Part shown: piece after piece, positions 46,006-57,835 of the stretch
Layout of the letters: each line of letters starts with the position of its first letter
How positions within the stretch are numbered: position 1 is the first letter of the stretch
NCBI GenBank assembly: GCA_032622095.1
Contig: CP136062.1
Span: 161,692,875 to 161,756,874 of the forward strand
Origin: Siphonodentalium dalli
Lineage: Eukaryota > Mollusca > Scaphopoda > Gadilida > Siphonodentaliidae
Length of the DNA stretch: 64,000 bases
Direction of reading: 5' to 3'
Notes under the pieces: generated by a model
The model's database searches: none
What the model was told of the DNA's origin: nothing
What the model saw: the letters and a program-made list of their open reading frames with translations, nothing else
Program-made: the position numbers and the translations under genes

Positions 46006-47020
46006 TCGTTATGACAAAAACTTAAATAGGATGAGACTGTGAAACGCTATAAAAATGGTTAAAATCATGAACTACATTTGAAACAAGCAAATGTAATCAT
46101 GACTGCATAATTTGATAAAAGGGACATCGATCGGAACAGGGACGCGGCTAGAGAATGGACTGGGGTGGGGGATTCAGCGGCCCAATTTGTTCATAGCACG
46201 GCGATTTCTGTCAACACCTACTAAGTTTAAATGGGTAGTTTGATCTATATGTCTAAACTGGAGATGGTTCGAATTGGAATTTCCAGTTTAGGCCTTGTTT
46301 ATGTTTTGTTGATCATATCCTATGCGAGTGCATGGTAATATTTCGACAAGCATATAAATGTAGACGTCGTGGTACTTTTCAATACTTTGCCTGCTGGTTG
46401 TCCATGTCTGATCCTTTGATCCCGACGAATTCACCCGTGCGTCCTGTGGATATCGTGAGATGCGTGGCCAAACACCATGCATGGTTTACCTCCCTTGATG
46501 AATCGGTAAGACCGCTGCTACCGGCGACATTTACCCACATTTGGTGGACAAACTATATATATATCGAACATAAAGTTTGTCTAATTTCGTACCTTAGGTT
46601 TGGATTGGAATTCAACTAAAACCAAAGAACTAGATCGCGAAAGGGTGTGATTTGGTTCTCCGATTATTTTATCAACACAATAGTCTAAAAGCTCATGGAC
46701 ATCATGGTCATATTTTGATACGGTTCGGCGGCTGTTAGAAATGACGATAAACGCAAAATAATCAAACCATTTTAATTTAAGCTCTATTGGATAGAAATTT
46801 GTCTTGTGGGTTTAAAATGTGATGGGTGTCAGTCCCAGATGAAAATGAAACATACAACGGATTCTGAAGCTGATACCAAGGGAGCGTGTACTTCCCTCAT
46901 TGAGATTGTTGTTTGCGACGATAACTCCCCAACGCGGTTACTTGCTTGCGATTGGGAGAGATCAGGAGAGAGTGAGAGAGGGGAAAATATCAAGCGAGAG
47001 GGAGGGAGATAGGCAGGTGG
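46006..47020. other. 1 kb without a supported gene
   Basis: A 95-codon plus-strand frame (46332-46619) passes a possible donor 'TCG|GTAAGA' but has no acceptor or family. Confidence 0.4.
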
Positions 47021-47039
47021 TGATGAAGAGAGAGAGAGC

Positions 47040-47131
<92 letters not shown>
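47021..47131. repeat. (GA)n microsatellite
   Basis: A nearly pure GA tract with a few interruptions. Arg/Glu-rich frames across it are artefacts. Confidence 0.97.
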
Positions 47132-47288
47132 AAGACGAATAAGTTCACAGGCATTGATGTACTTTACATATTAAAGATACGGATGGCCTTCGCGGTGGGT
47201 ATTGCTGTTAAAAAGTCCGATCAGTTAAAACCGCCGTAAACAGAACGAATATTAAAATATAGACTAAAATCATAAATACAGCATAAAT

Positions 47289-47750
47289 GTGACCCGCCAT
47301 ATCAAATCCAGTCGTAAGTCGGGATTTGTTTACCCTGTGCCAATGCATTCTCTTATATATGCGAGTCGACCATAGGTCGCCTCGCATATATAAGAGAATG
47401 CATTGGCCAAACAATTTTTTATCATTTTTTTAAATAAATGTTTCTTACAATTTTTAGGACATAAAATAAAAAAACATCCATTACCCTGCAGTGAGCCCCA
47501 TACATATATAGAAACATATAGAAGAGTGTCGTCTGCTCATGTTATATTTGTCTGGGGCTCTGTATGGGTGAAATTATAAAATTGTTAAAGAATACAAGAA
47601 AAAATTATTAAAATTGTAAACAATTGTTAGGCCAATGCATTCTCTTATATATGCGAGGCGACCAATGGTCGACTCGCATATATAAGAGAATGCATTGGCA
47701 CAGGGTAAAAAAAATCCCGACTTACGACTGGATTTGATATGGTGGGTCAC
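47289..47750. mobile_element. Hairpin MITE (GTGACCC family), full length, inverted
   Basis: 462 bp, flanked by AAAT on both sides, an exact 4-bp target duplication. The central spacer is in the reverse orientation. The 42 bp immediately upstream (47247-47288) reappear inverted downstream of the copy at 48191-48617. Confidence 0.92.
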
Positions 47751-48190
47751 AAATAGCATGGTATTGTCAAGATTATACCCCTTGTTAGTATATAAATGCC
47801 CATATTATGAAACAGTACAACGCACTCAACACCGGGGAGACACAACTATATATAAATGAACTTTGGTTAAAATTGACACCATATTGTTTACAACATACCG
47901 ATATGGTGTTCGCTAAACCGCGCCATTTAAGATTTCGGCGTTGAACGGGAATGGGTCACCATGAATAACTCCCAAAATAATCGCCACGGTGTTGAGTGTT
48001 TTGCTTATCTCACACTCTTTACGTGATGTATATAAACAAATGCTCGGTTTACACAAGGTATGTTTTGTGGTAATATCGCATTCATATTATCATTACTCTA
48101 TACTATTAGTATACTCTTGAGGAAATTCATAATTTGGTAACTTTTTATTTCTAAATTATAATCTACAAACAAGACCATCCGTGCCTTCAA
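47751..48190. other. Single-copy spacer between inverted hairpin elements
   Basis: 440 bp with no recognised feature. It forms the loop of the inverted duplication 47247-48660. Confidence 0.5.
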
Positions 48191-48617
48191 GGGATTTTTT
48201 TTACCCTGTGCCAATGAATTCTCTTATATATGCGAGTCGACCATAGGTCGCATCGCATATATAAGAGAATGCATTGGCCTAACAATTTTTTACAATTTTA
48301 ATAATTTGTTCTTGTATTCTTTAACAATTTTATAATTTCACCCACACAGAGCCCCAGACAAACATGAGCAGACGACACTCTTCTATATGTTTCTATATAT
48401 GTGTGGGGCTCCATGCAGGGTAATGGATGTCTTTTTATTTTATGTCCTAAAAATTGTAAGAAACATTTATTTAAAAAAAATGATAAAAAAAATGTTAGGC
48501 CAATGCATTCTCTTATATATGCGAGGCGACCTATGGTCGACTCGCATATATAAGAGAATGCATTGGCACAGGGTAAACAAATCCCGACTTACGACTGGAT
48601 TTGATATGGCGGGTCAC
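48191..48617. mobile_element. Hairpin MITE (GTGACCC family), left end truncated
   Basis: It begins inside the left outer terminus at 'gggattttttttaccctg' and has an intact right end 'gatatggcgggtcac'. The sequence that follows (48618-48659) is the reverse complement of 47247-47288. So this copy arose by inverted duplication of 47247-47750 rather than by an independent insertion. Confidence 0.9.
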
Positions 48618-48802
48618 ATTTATGCTGTATTTATGATTTTAGTCTATATTTTAATATTCTCAAACCCCATTACTGTAACAACTTAAGACTGAAGTATGGA
48701 TGTGTCCGTTGATCTAGCACATGCAAGGACGTCAATGTCGCAGTATTGGAACACACAAGCGTGACGTTCAATGTGCCACATTGTGCTGCCCTCCGCTAGA
48801 AT

Positions 48803-48985
48803 TTACGAGGGGCCACTTGAAATATAGATCGGATCCAGCTTGACAGTTTCCCATTTATTTGTTCGTTGGCGCGGGTTGGTGAAGATTTTCCTATTCCTAT
48901 ATACCGCCGATTCACCAGTGCTTGCTGTTCTGTTTTGCCATTCGAATTTGTAGCTGATAAACTGTTCAAGCACATGGTCATTCAA
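48803..48985 (-). CDS. Possible terminal exon, unassigned
   Basis: A minus-strand frame reads 'HVLEQFISYKFEWQNRTAST', then 'GESAVYRNRKIFTNPRQRTN' and 'KWETVKLDPIYISSGPS', ending at TAA (48803). It has an N-glycosylation motif (NRT). The composition is protein-like. 'cttgaacag|TTTATC' is one possible acceptor, in phase 0. It lies on the same strand as, and downstream of, the signal-peptide exon at 51599-51674. No family is recognised. Confidence 0.3.
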   Translation of the reverse strand: MNDHVLEQFISYKFEWQNRTASTGESAVYRNRKIFTNPRQRTNKWETVKLDPIYISSGPS

Positions 48986-49009
48986 GTAGGAATTGATTTT
49001 GATTAGTGT

Positions 49010-49367
49010 TCACTTTTAACCACGTGGTGTATATATATACAGTGTGTTTATGTACTAGTATACGCATATTATGATTGTGTTGTAAAGCGGTCGTCGCTAC
49101 ATCGACCCGAGTCCAACGAGAGCGAGAATTTGTCGTTCTTTATTTTTATCGCGTATGTACCTAAGATTTGAATCCGGGTTGTTGACTCCCAGAAGCCCCG
49201 TCCGATTTGAGATTATCAAATTGTAATGTGGATGTTTAAGATAATTATGATATTGACCTATTTATGACATGGAAAGTTTTGATAGTCCGATATATATTGA
49301 CTTTATGAAGAGGAAACATCATTAGGTTTAGAGATCGTTTTGGTAGAGTGCCCAAAAATTTAAAATA
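49010..49367. other. Intergenic stretch, nothing recognised
   Basis: No supported gene or repeat. Confidence 0.4.
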
Positions 49368-49465
49368 ATTCTTATGGGATATAATTATGTGACTGCAGAG
49401 GGTGTGTGATTATTATATAATAATCACACGCCCTCTGTGTTCACATACTTAGCTTCCGTAAGAAT
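49368..49465. repeat. Foldback element, ~98 bp
   Basis: The ends are 'attctta' and 'taagaat'. The arms pair best at the centre, 'cagagggtgtgtgattatta'/'taataatcacacgccctctg'. Confidence 0.82.
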
Positions 49466-49623
49466 CAGTACAAATCGCGATACGGTTGTACAAACTTTTC
49501 CGACGTTCATCAGGCAATAACTGGTCGACACTTTGAGAGAGTGTTTGGGGCGGCTAACCCCGGGATTCTAGAGGCCCATTCCTTAACCCCTAAACTGGTC
49601 GACACTTCATAAAAAGCGACGAA

Positions 49624-49817
49624 CACCTACGTCACTTCATGCCGACCGTGTGCACGCGCTCGCTGTGTGCTGTCACTTCACAAAACGGGGTGAACCACCT
49701 ACGTCACTTCAAGCCGATCGTGTGCACGCGCTCGCTGTGTTGTGTCTACTTCACAAAACGGGGTGAACCACCTACGTCACTTCAAGCCGATCGCTTGCAC
49801 GCGCTCGCTGTGTGTTG
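49624..49817. repeat. 72-73 bp tandem repeat, about 2.7 units
   Basis: Units contain 'cacctacgtcacttca', 'gtgtgcacgcgctcgctgtg' and 'cacttcacaaaacggggtga'. The plus-strand Cys-rich frame over it is a by-product. Confidence 0.92.
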
Positions 49818-49940
49818 TTATTGGGAGACTGTTGGAATTTGAACATTACAGTGTATATGTTACTTCCAATGGTTGTGGTAGTTTTGAAAAGTTGTTCATA
49901 TATTATTAATATTCTATTAAAAGGTACTGGTATATGATTG

Positions 49941-50081
49941 TAAGAAATGACTTGCAGATCGATTGGGGTCATTGGGTTTGACTGACAGAGTAAATAAACA
50001 AAGTTTGGGATTTACACACTTTGTTTAATTACTCTGCCGGTCAAAATCCAATGACTTCTATCGATCTCAGATCATTTCTTA
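49941..50081. repeat. Foldback element, 141 bp
   Basis: The ends are 'taagaaatga' and 'tcatttctta'. Inner pairs include 'gcagatcgat'/'atcgatctc' and 'gacagagtaa.taaacaaagt'/'actttgttta.attactctg'. Confidence 0.85.
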
Positions 50082-50974
50082 AATAAATTATTGGAACATG
50101 GGTAAACACGATTAAACCAAATCCACATATAGCCGTCTTCGTCTTGGATGTAGTAACATGATCTATGAGTTATATATGCAGTGGATACATGTATCGCGAG
50201 AGGATCGAAATTAATATTGTGTGGGTGGATATACATCGTGCCTCACTACCTGCATAATGCACCCACTACAAAAACGAGAGATATGCTTTGGTGAATTAAA
50301 TTTAAATAGAAAACTTGAAACAAAGATACAACTGGCGGTTTTTGATGGGAACAAAAGTTTATTGCTTTAATAAAACGATTGTGTAATCTAATCGGTAGAC
50401 TCGACCCTGGCTCATATGTGAAACACCCCCGACGCTTTCGCCTTTACATGCCATCCCATAAGAGGAGGTACTAGTATATTAATATTTCATTCTGTGTAAT
50501 ACCGACGTCCAAAAGCAGCGCGATGGCTTGATTTATAGTCCGGGGACCAGTCAATCTAAGCAGAACATCGCGCATTTCGTGTTCACTGAGTCTATACTAT
50601 ATTGTTCACTACTATAGCAGCGAATATATATTCAATATAATTGGGGATTCAGGCACAATGTTATACAATGGCAACAATTACAAAATACAGTTCGCGGTTG
50701 AGATAGACTGCCGTAGATAAACTACAACATACACACATACAAATTATATACCTTTATTTAAGTGGCACCGAAAGCACCTACAGTTCGTTTTCTCATTGAT
50801 GACTTCATTATTAATATTCCATACGGAATGCACATACATTTATGGGGAAATAAATATATCTACACCAAATTTTAAGCCTTCCTTATTAAGAATTATAGTA
50901 TGTGACCACCACAACTTCATACGAATGGGCGATATGGTTATTGTTGTTGTGGAATACGTACATATTATATGTTA
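50082..50974. other. Intergenic stretch, nothing recognised
   Basis: No supported gene or repeat. Confidence 0.4.
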
Positions 50975-51102
50975 TTAATTGGTTACTTCCATATTTCCCG
51001 AGTTATGAGGTCGATGTCTGTCGTGTTGGCCTGATGCCACAGGCCGAATGCTAATACCACAGACCGAGGCCTCATAACTCCAATGTGGAAACAACCAATT
51101 AA
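50975..51102. repeat. Foldback element, ~128 bp
   Basis: The ends are 'ttaattggtt' and 'aaccaattaa'. Inner pairs include 'gagttatgaggtc'/'ggcctcataactc' and 'ggcctg'/'caggcc'. Confidence 0.82.
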
Positions 51103-51598
51103 CACGTATTTTATTAATTAGCAACATTTGGCAATGTTATTTAACAGGATGAATATATTAACATAGATATATACCATTGTGTGTTTTATTAAATTAACAA
51201 TTATGCCAGCAATTTTTATTCTTGTGAACATTGTGAAGATCTTGCAGCGATTTCACAGTACTGTCTGTCTCCACTGGGAATGATATTGACACTGATACAT
51301 GTACATGTAGCTCCTCCACGTATATTTACTCCCAAAAACAGTGACAATCCGCAATTCACCCGAAGGCAACTGTAATCTATGTTCCGTCGACCCAATATTC
51401 TTTTCCAATCGAGCTAAATACGTACATGTATTGGCCGACTTTTTTTTTACTTATTGGCCGCCACTTATTGGCCGACTTTTGTTACTTGTGATGTGGGCAG
51501 TTTTCTACATATTGCTGCCAATAACCTAAATATACTTAATAAGTTATGATGCATGTATAATCGGAATGGGGAATAATTAATGAGAATACAGTACTCAC

Positions 51599-51674
51599 CG
51601 ACTGTGAATGTTTCTATGGATGAAACGGGAACCAGCAACACTGTCAGGGTTAACATTAATGTCACCAGAAACAT
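51599..51674 (-). CDS. First coding exon with signal peptide (secreted protein, unidentified)
   Basis: An ATG at 51674 (minus strand) starts 'MFLVTLMLTLTVLLVPVSS', a textbook signal peptide (hydrophobic core, small residues at the cleavage end). It continues 'IETFTV' and one base before a consensus donor GTGAGT at 51598-51593. An ER signal followed at once by a phase-1 donor is the usual layout of the first exon of a secreted or membrane protein. The next exon, at lower coordinates, is not identified. The frame running past the donor is intronic. Confidence 0.5.
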
Positions 51675-53437
51675 GATGCAAGATAATATAGATCATCGAC
51701 ATAACAACAAAACGACCGCACTAATAAATACAACGTCGAACGGAAATTCGTGTACTTTTATTGTTTGATTCCCATATATGAGACAACTCCTTTGATACGA
51801 GAAGCCGCGATTATGAAAATTTAGCCAATTCCGAAAAAAAAGACCATCTAAATCAAGAACCGACATGTTGTTGGTGACACATGGCTCCTGCTTCGTACCG
51901 GATTGGTAGAGTTTGACAAAAATTCAGCAGCGATGAAAGTTTATTCCAAGACCCCGAATTACGAGGCAGAAGTGGTTGAATGCGTAGTAACACAGAATGT
52001 AAACACACCTGAAACAGTGGATATACTAAACACGAACGTATTGGTTATAAAGTATGAATTCTAACATACTCCGAAATCACATGGAAACGAGGTTTGTTCC
52101 GACGAAGTTGTCTAGAAATATAATCCAAGTTGAAGACATACGAAACAATACTTCGCCAAAATAATAATTTCGGCCTTCACCACTATTGAGATTCCAGATT
52201 ATATCCTCTTCCACGTGATGTAAAATATAAGATTACTTTCAACGAGATCACTGGATTAGAACAAGGTGGCGGTCTCGCTGAATGGCGGAGAAGTAAACAG
52301 TCATCAACCGTGGTGCAGTAGATAGCGTGTTGTATCAGGTATATCGATGGTCCGATCGTTTCAGGTAAATTACAGGAAACTGTATGCATACACCTGACTG
52401 ATCTTCCATTCTGTGTTATGTCTCACGCTGTGGTGGCATTGGTTATTAGAATAAGCATCAATTGTTTTCTATTGTCATAATATATCGACCCAACATGATG
52501 CGTAACGCCATCAGACTCAGTGAAGTTATATCCAACCGAAACATGCAATTCTATATCCCACCCCTGGCCAAGTGGTCCTGCTATGCTATGATGACGGTGG
52601 TCCGCTGAATTGCTATGATGTGGGTATTATTATTATTATTATTATTAGTAGTATTATATTAACATTTTTAAAGAACGCATTCTACAATATTTAGTTTCAA
52701 TGCGCTTTACAGTAATATTAAGAACATAAAATAAAATACATACAGGTGATTTTAAATACAAAAAGTATACTACTATGATAAAACAATACTAGTATATATA
52801 CTATTATGATAAAACAATACTAGGTTACAAAATAAATAAATAGTGAAACAATGAAACAGTGAGACTAGATTAAAAAATACAGTACAGGTTTCTCATAAAA
52901 AACGACAGAATAAGATAAAGATAATTGATGCTCGTACTAAAAAATAGTTAATCCAGGTTAAAACACAGTTTAAATAAGTTGAAGGGAAAACTGATGCCGT
53001 TACGAAAACGTACCTTTATATTTTCTAAAGTTGTCATTTTCGCGGTGTTTGACTAATTCGAGCGATTTGAGAAAAAACCAGTGTGTGTATGAAACATTCA
53101 AGAATATATATAATTTTGAAAAATATAATAATACCTCCGCTGGTGGTTCTAAAACGACGTGAATAACCATCTTGATTATAATCGATTCAACAACTAATAA
53201 ATACAACCAGTATTAAATATATTTCGCAATATTGGCTTTTCCTGATTATCGGAACACCGCGAAATAGACAAATTGAAAAAATATAACGGTACTTTTTGTT
53301 AACAGCATCAGTTTGCACTAACAACATCATATCAATTCAGCAGGACCCTTGGACCGCATCATAGCACATTAGCAGGACCACATGGTCAGTGGTGTATTCT
53401 GATGTAAACAACTCATTGAACAGCGTTATGGTATCAT
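51675..53437. other. 1.8 kb without a supported gene
   Basis: This region would hold the 5' UTR and promoter of the gene beginning at 51674. An (ATT)n tract lies at 52625-52650. A duplicated 'tactatgataaaacaatact' lies at about 52770-52822. Confidence 0.4.
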
Positions 53438-54390
53438 TATACTTCTCAAATATTCCTTCTGAACCAGAGGTTTCCAATTAATTTTTCAGGGGTATACATG
53501 TAATCATTTTGCTATGAAATTTATTCTGCTGGCTTTATCGTAAAAATGGTACACACTCATCTGCCAGACCCATACCTGCATGAGAAAATTCAATGAACTG
53601 TAATGAACTATAATATTCAAATGAAAATCATTAAACTACTGTAGCGATGTATACTAACACTATACCTGTGTCCTTAAACCGTAGGATATGTTTGCGTATG
53701 GGTTTATTAATAATTGATTAACATTTGTCCGATGAGAGCTTTGGCACGCTCCCGCTTCCCATTACCTGTTAGGTATAGACATTCTCAATTAATGGATATT
53801 TCCCTAGGCTAGCTGGGCACCGATTTGTAATATAATACAAACTTGATGGTTCACTTGTCTGCCAATTATTTAATGAATATCAAGTTCCATAAAGATGATC
53901 AAGAAACTGAATAAAATATTTTATAATCATAATTATACTTCTCAAATATTCCTTCTGAACCAGAGGTTTCCAATTAATTTTTCAGGGGTATACATGTAAT
54001 CATTTTGTTATGAAATGTATTCCGCTGGCTTTATCGTAAAAATGGTACACACTCATCTGCCAGAATCATACTTGTTTGAGAAAATTAAATGAACTGATCT
54101 TTTATAATATTCGACTGAAAATCATTTAACAATATACTCACACTGTCTACACATCTGTCTTTAAACCGTATGATATGTTTGCGTATGGGTTTATTAATAA
54201 TTGACTAACCTATACCCGTGAGAGATTCCCCTTACCTGTTTGGTATATAAACATTCTCAATTAATGGATATTTCCCTGGGCTATAGCTGGGAACGCAGGG
54301 GCTTGTAATATATTACAAACTTGATGGTTCATTTGTCTACCAATTATTCAGTGAATATTTTACAAAGATGAACAAGCAACTGAATTATTC
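53438..54390. repeat. Direct duplication, two units of ~480-500 bp
   Basis: Units start at about 53438 and 53936 with 'atacttctcaaatattcctt'. They run in parallel through 'gctggctttatcgtaaaaat', 'gcgtatgggtttattaataa' and 'tctcaattaatggatatttc' to 'aactgaat'. The second unit runs straight into the hAT transposase fragment. Confidence 0.9.
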
Positions 54391-54679
54391 CATTGCGCGA
54401 CGACTATCCCAGTGCTACAGTTATTCGGCAAACACTGCAGTACTCGATCCACGTTTCAAGCTTAGATGGTACAGGTCAGATGAACGTACCATCATTACAC
54501 CAGACCTCTCAAAGAGAATCGAAACAACGACACGTACAACCTCAGACCCATCATTACCTCAAACAAAGAAATCTAAGATGGACAACGACCTCTTCAGCTT
54601 TACGGATAGTCGGCCAGCTGGAGATATACCAGTCAACAACGAGTTGACAGAATACCAATGTAAGATAAAGACACATTGA
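54368..54679 (+). pseudogene. hAT-type transposase fragment (C-terminal region)
   Basis: The 103-codon frame contains 'NTAVLDPRFKLRWYRSDE', the conserved 'LDPRFK' block of hAT transposases and ZBED proteins, and then 'ELTEYQ', where the family usually has the start of the dimerisation region. The catalytic domain upstream and the rest of the C-terminus are missing, so it is a remnant. It follows directly on the second unit of the 53.4-54.4 kb duplication and is cut downstream by a SINE at 54741. Confidence 0.7.
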
Positions 54680-54740
54680 ACCGGACAAAATCTAGAAAAC
54701 GTGGCAAAGAGATTGCTCTGCAGGCGTCATAAATGTCCAA

Positions 54741-55161
54741 TGTGGAGCTCTGTGGTCCCGTGGTTAGCGTGTCGGACTTGTATCGCTGTAAACACATCGA
54801 TATGGGTTCGCAGCGCGTCCCGGTCATTGAGTCTCCACATAGAAGTGGCTTGACCGCTTTGGGCGACGTTTCATTGTCGGATTGCTCGCTGTTTCAAAAC
54901 TCGCGCCAAGTTTTGACCCTTGAGCAAGGTCGCTCGTACTGTGTCGGCTTCTCACCACTCATGCGTTAAAAGAGTACCAATCAGCTTGCCATACTGATGA
55001 GTATGAGAGCATGTTCTGATCAAACCAGAGCAGCGCCTGAAATGGCTGCAGCCGGTTCATTGGTTGGCTTGTACAATGACAGGGGGTAATATTGTACCAA
55101 GCGTGTTAGAGGAAGTAATTGGTTAATCGCTATATAAAACTGGTCATTATTATTATTATAA
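54741..55161 (+). mobile_element. tRNA-derived SINE
   Basis: The head has a Pol III A box ('tggttagcgtgtcgg', 54761-54775) and a B box ('gggttcgcagc', 54804-54814), spaced as in a tRNA. A ~300 bp body follows, then a 3' end 'cgctatataaaactggtcat' and (TAT)n. This is the layout of metazoan SINEs with a LINE-type tail. The tRNA part no longer folds into a clean cloverleaf, so it is not a tRNA gene. Amplification would need a partner LINE with the same tail. Confidence 0.85.
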
Positions 55162-56374
55162 ACTGATATATTAGGCCGCCACAGGCTAAGATGGGGTGAA
55201 GGAGAAGATCTCTTGACTATCCCGCACGGGCGCTTCTCTACACAAGCTAAGCAGAATGATGTACCCAGGGTGAATTTTGTGATGCTAGCCCGCCGTGTGT
55301 GGGGATAGCTTCTATGAAGTCACCACCTGGGACCTCGTTCTGCATCTAGAAATGGCGAAGCTGGTTGCCGTGTGTGTGGCTAATTAATGTATACCTGGAC
55401 CTCTATAGATGCCCCGCGGCGGAGGTGATGACTCGGAGCAGATGTCATTATATATGCGATTTATGTTGGTTTGTCGTCTCCTCAGTTTCCGTGGTATATA
55501 AGCCGATGTAAGTGGTCTTTTTCATTATTTTCAGACGAACATCCGTGGTATCGATATCAATTATGTGTTATTTTGTTTTTATCCAGCAACAATTAGAGAA
55601 AATCATTGTCCCGCTTCCCATGGGAAGGTAGGTCCATTCGGCTCAATTGCTCCTCTGGGATTATCTTTCTATGTGATTCTGTAATTAATTGCGTATTTTT
55701 GAATGAACGACTGTATAATTTATTACAATTATATGGATTTCTTGATATACAATCTATAGGGACATTATGTTGACATGACTGGACATACCCAGCATCAACT
55801 CATGATATATATCCGTATATGTCAGATTCCAATCGCAACCGATGTACATAATTTATAAACGGTCATGCCTGTTGTCACCCTTTGCATGTGATTCACCGTC
55901 ATGTTAAAACTGCATGTGGCGAGTATTACATCGAAAAGGACTGATATATGTTTTACAAGTTGGAAAGTTATCATGTCAATCCAAGTGCAGTGGTCAATAA
56001 GTATGCAGCCGTTATTATGTCGTATGCTGTGTGTCTGTTCAGAAACAGAACCGTCACTTTGATCTGATTCGTCTATAAATTTTTTAGGTTGCAGAAGCTC
56101 AATGTAATTGACACGGGGCCTAAAATAGGCCTTGTGTTTTCTATGGCGGGACATACACGAGGCTGATTTTCATAAGCTATATAAATAATGTAGATGTCAG
56201 TAACCAATTGGAATGTTTTGGTCGCAGTTGGACATTGCATACCCGATACAACACATTTTACATCACACACAGGCTGACATTCTTCTTATACATTGTTTGA
56301 TTTCACAACCAGTAATTAATGGGAAATGATGTTTTTCAGTCTGAATCACTAGTTTCGTACTTTCGGTCAAAATT
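55162..56374. other. 1.2 kb without a supported gene
   Basis: A 110-codon minus-strand frame (55822-56154) has no recognised motif. No tandem repeats or palindromes were seen. Confidence 0.4.
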
Positions 56375-56833
56375 GTGACCCGCCATATCAAATCCAGTCG
56401 GAAGTCGGGATTTTTTTACCCTGTGCCAATGCATTCTCTTATATATGCGAGTCGACCATAGGTCGCCTCGCATATATAAGAGAATGCATTGGCTTAACAA
56501 TTTTTTATCATGTTTTTAAAATAAATGTTTCTTACAATTTTTAGGACATAAAATAAAAAACATCCATTACCCTGCAGGGAGCCCCACACATATATATATA
56601 AGCACATAGAAGAGTGTCGTCTGCTCATGTTTGTCTGGGGCTCTGTATGGGTGAAATTATAAAATTGTTAAAGAATACAAGAACAAATTATTATAATTGT
56701 AAAACATTGTTAGGCCAATGCATTCTCTTATATATGCGAGGCGACCTATGGTCGACTCGCATATATAAGAGAATGCATTGGCACAGGGTAAAAAAAATCC
56801 CGACTTCCGACTGGATTTGATATGGCGGGTCAC
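56375..56833. mobile_element. Hairpin MITE (GTGACCC family), full length, inverted
   Basis: 459 bp, flanked by AATT on both sides, an exact 4-bp target duplication. Both palindromes and the spacer ('gagccccacacatatatata') are intact. Confidence 0.93.
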
Positions 56834-56837
56834 AATT

Positions 56838-57012
56838 ATGCTCTAACTGGCCATCAGTTGGAAATTATCCAAACTTTGGCGGTATCAGGTTATCGATTAT
56901 CGATTTTCAACAGGTGGAAAGCTTGAGGTACCAGGTGGAAATTTTCAACCAAATTCGGGTGGGGTACAAATTGTATTTCGCCTGAGTAATTCAACTCTAG
57001 TTACGTCCCCGT
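56838..57012. repeat. 'Cagttggaaatttc' dispersed repeat, copy 3 (short)
   Basis: It contains 'ctggccatcagttggaaatt', 'aggtggaaattttcaacc' and an ending 'aactctagttacgtcc', paralleling the ends of copies at 631 and 27986. Confidence 0.6.
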
Positions 57013-57399
57013 GTCCGAATATGTTGTTACTTAATGATTTGAGGAGAGGGATCTCCACATACTTTAATCCGTTATGAATACAGACATACAGTTGAAAAAG
57101 ACCCACAGTCATTCAGAGATCTATTTATTTATGCAAACAACGTATTTCTTGTTGCATTTATGGGCTTATAAAAAGTGGACGAATAACATAACGCATACAT
57201 TCGCGAAATACGTTAATTGCTTATAATTACGCCCGGCACATTAATTTCAACATATTAGAAATAAATAGAGATGGGCCTGTCCCAGGTGGGACTAAGGAAT
57301 ACCCCCCCCCCCCCGTATTCAACATGTTATTCGAATGAAGTAGCCATTACCATATATTGGACACTGAAATTATCTATATAGTGTCAATAAGTGACACTA

Positions 57400-57835
57400 A
57401 CAAAAAGCTCGCATAAATTTATACATGTTGAGAAAATGTTCTACGTCGAAACAGAGGAATAACTCCACATTAAAATTCGGACAGACGTCATAATCGCAGG
57501 TGCACAGGTTCCCATGTACTAAATATGTGTGCCAAGTTTAAAAAACATTGAAATCAAAATGTAGGAATAAAAGCTTGGACAAAATTATGCATGTTGCGAA
57601 AGTCGAAAAAGGGATGATAACGCCACAAAAAAAGTTGGAAAGACGTCATACTCGCAGGTGAACAGGTTCCCATGGTACTAAATATCTGTGCCAAGTTAAC
57701 AACAAATCACCTAAAAATGTAGGAATAAAAGCTCGGACAAACTTTGTGTCCATGGACGGACGGACGGAAGGACAAGCTGATTCCAGTATACCCCCACACA
57801 CACACACAACTCGTTGCGGGGGTACAATTTTCTCC
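57400..57835. repeat. ~175 bp tandem repeat of a mollusc-like dispersed family
   Basis: Two units share 'gacgtcata.tcgcaggtg', 'acaggttcccatg', 'tgtgccaagtt' and 'gtaggaataaaagct.ggac'. The unit ends with 'gtccatggacggacggacgg' and 'tacccccacacaca...cgttgcgggggta'. I recall families of this kind in molluscs, which supports the taxonomic guess but cannot be verified here. Confidence 0.65.

Noticed and set aside
46332-46619. Exon-like plus-strand frame with a GTAAGA donor
   Set aside because: No acceptor, partner exon or recognisable family; a single donor-like hexamer is expected by chance.
46900-47142. Arg/Glu-rich frame
   Set aside because: Direct translation of the (GA)n microsatellite.
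47208-47414. Recurrent open frames encoding 'LGQCILLYMRGDLWSTRIYK' at many sites
   Set aside because: They are translations of the palindromic arms of the hairpin MITEs. They recur only because the element recurs, and they lack any independent coding signal.
54751-54830. Functional tRNA gene
   Set aside because: A and B boxes are present but no clean cloverleaf forms. The sequence continues into a SINE body with a LINE-like tail.
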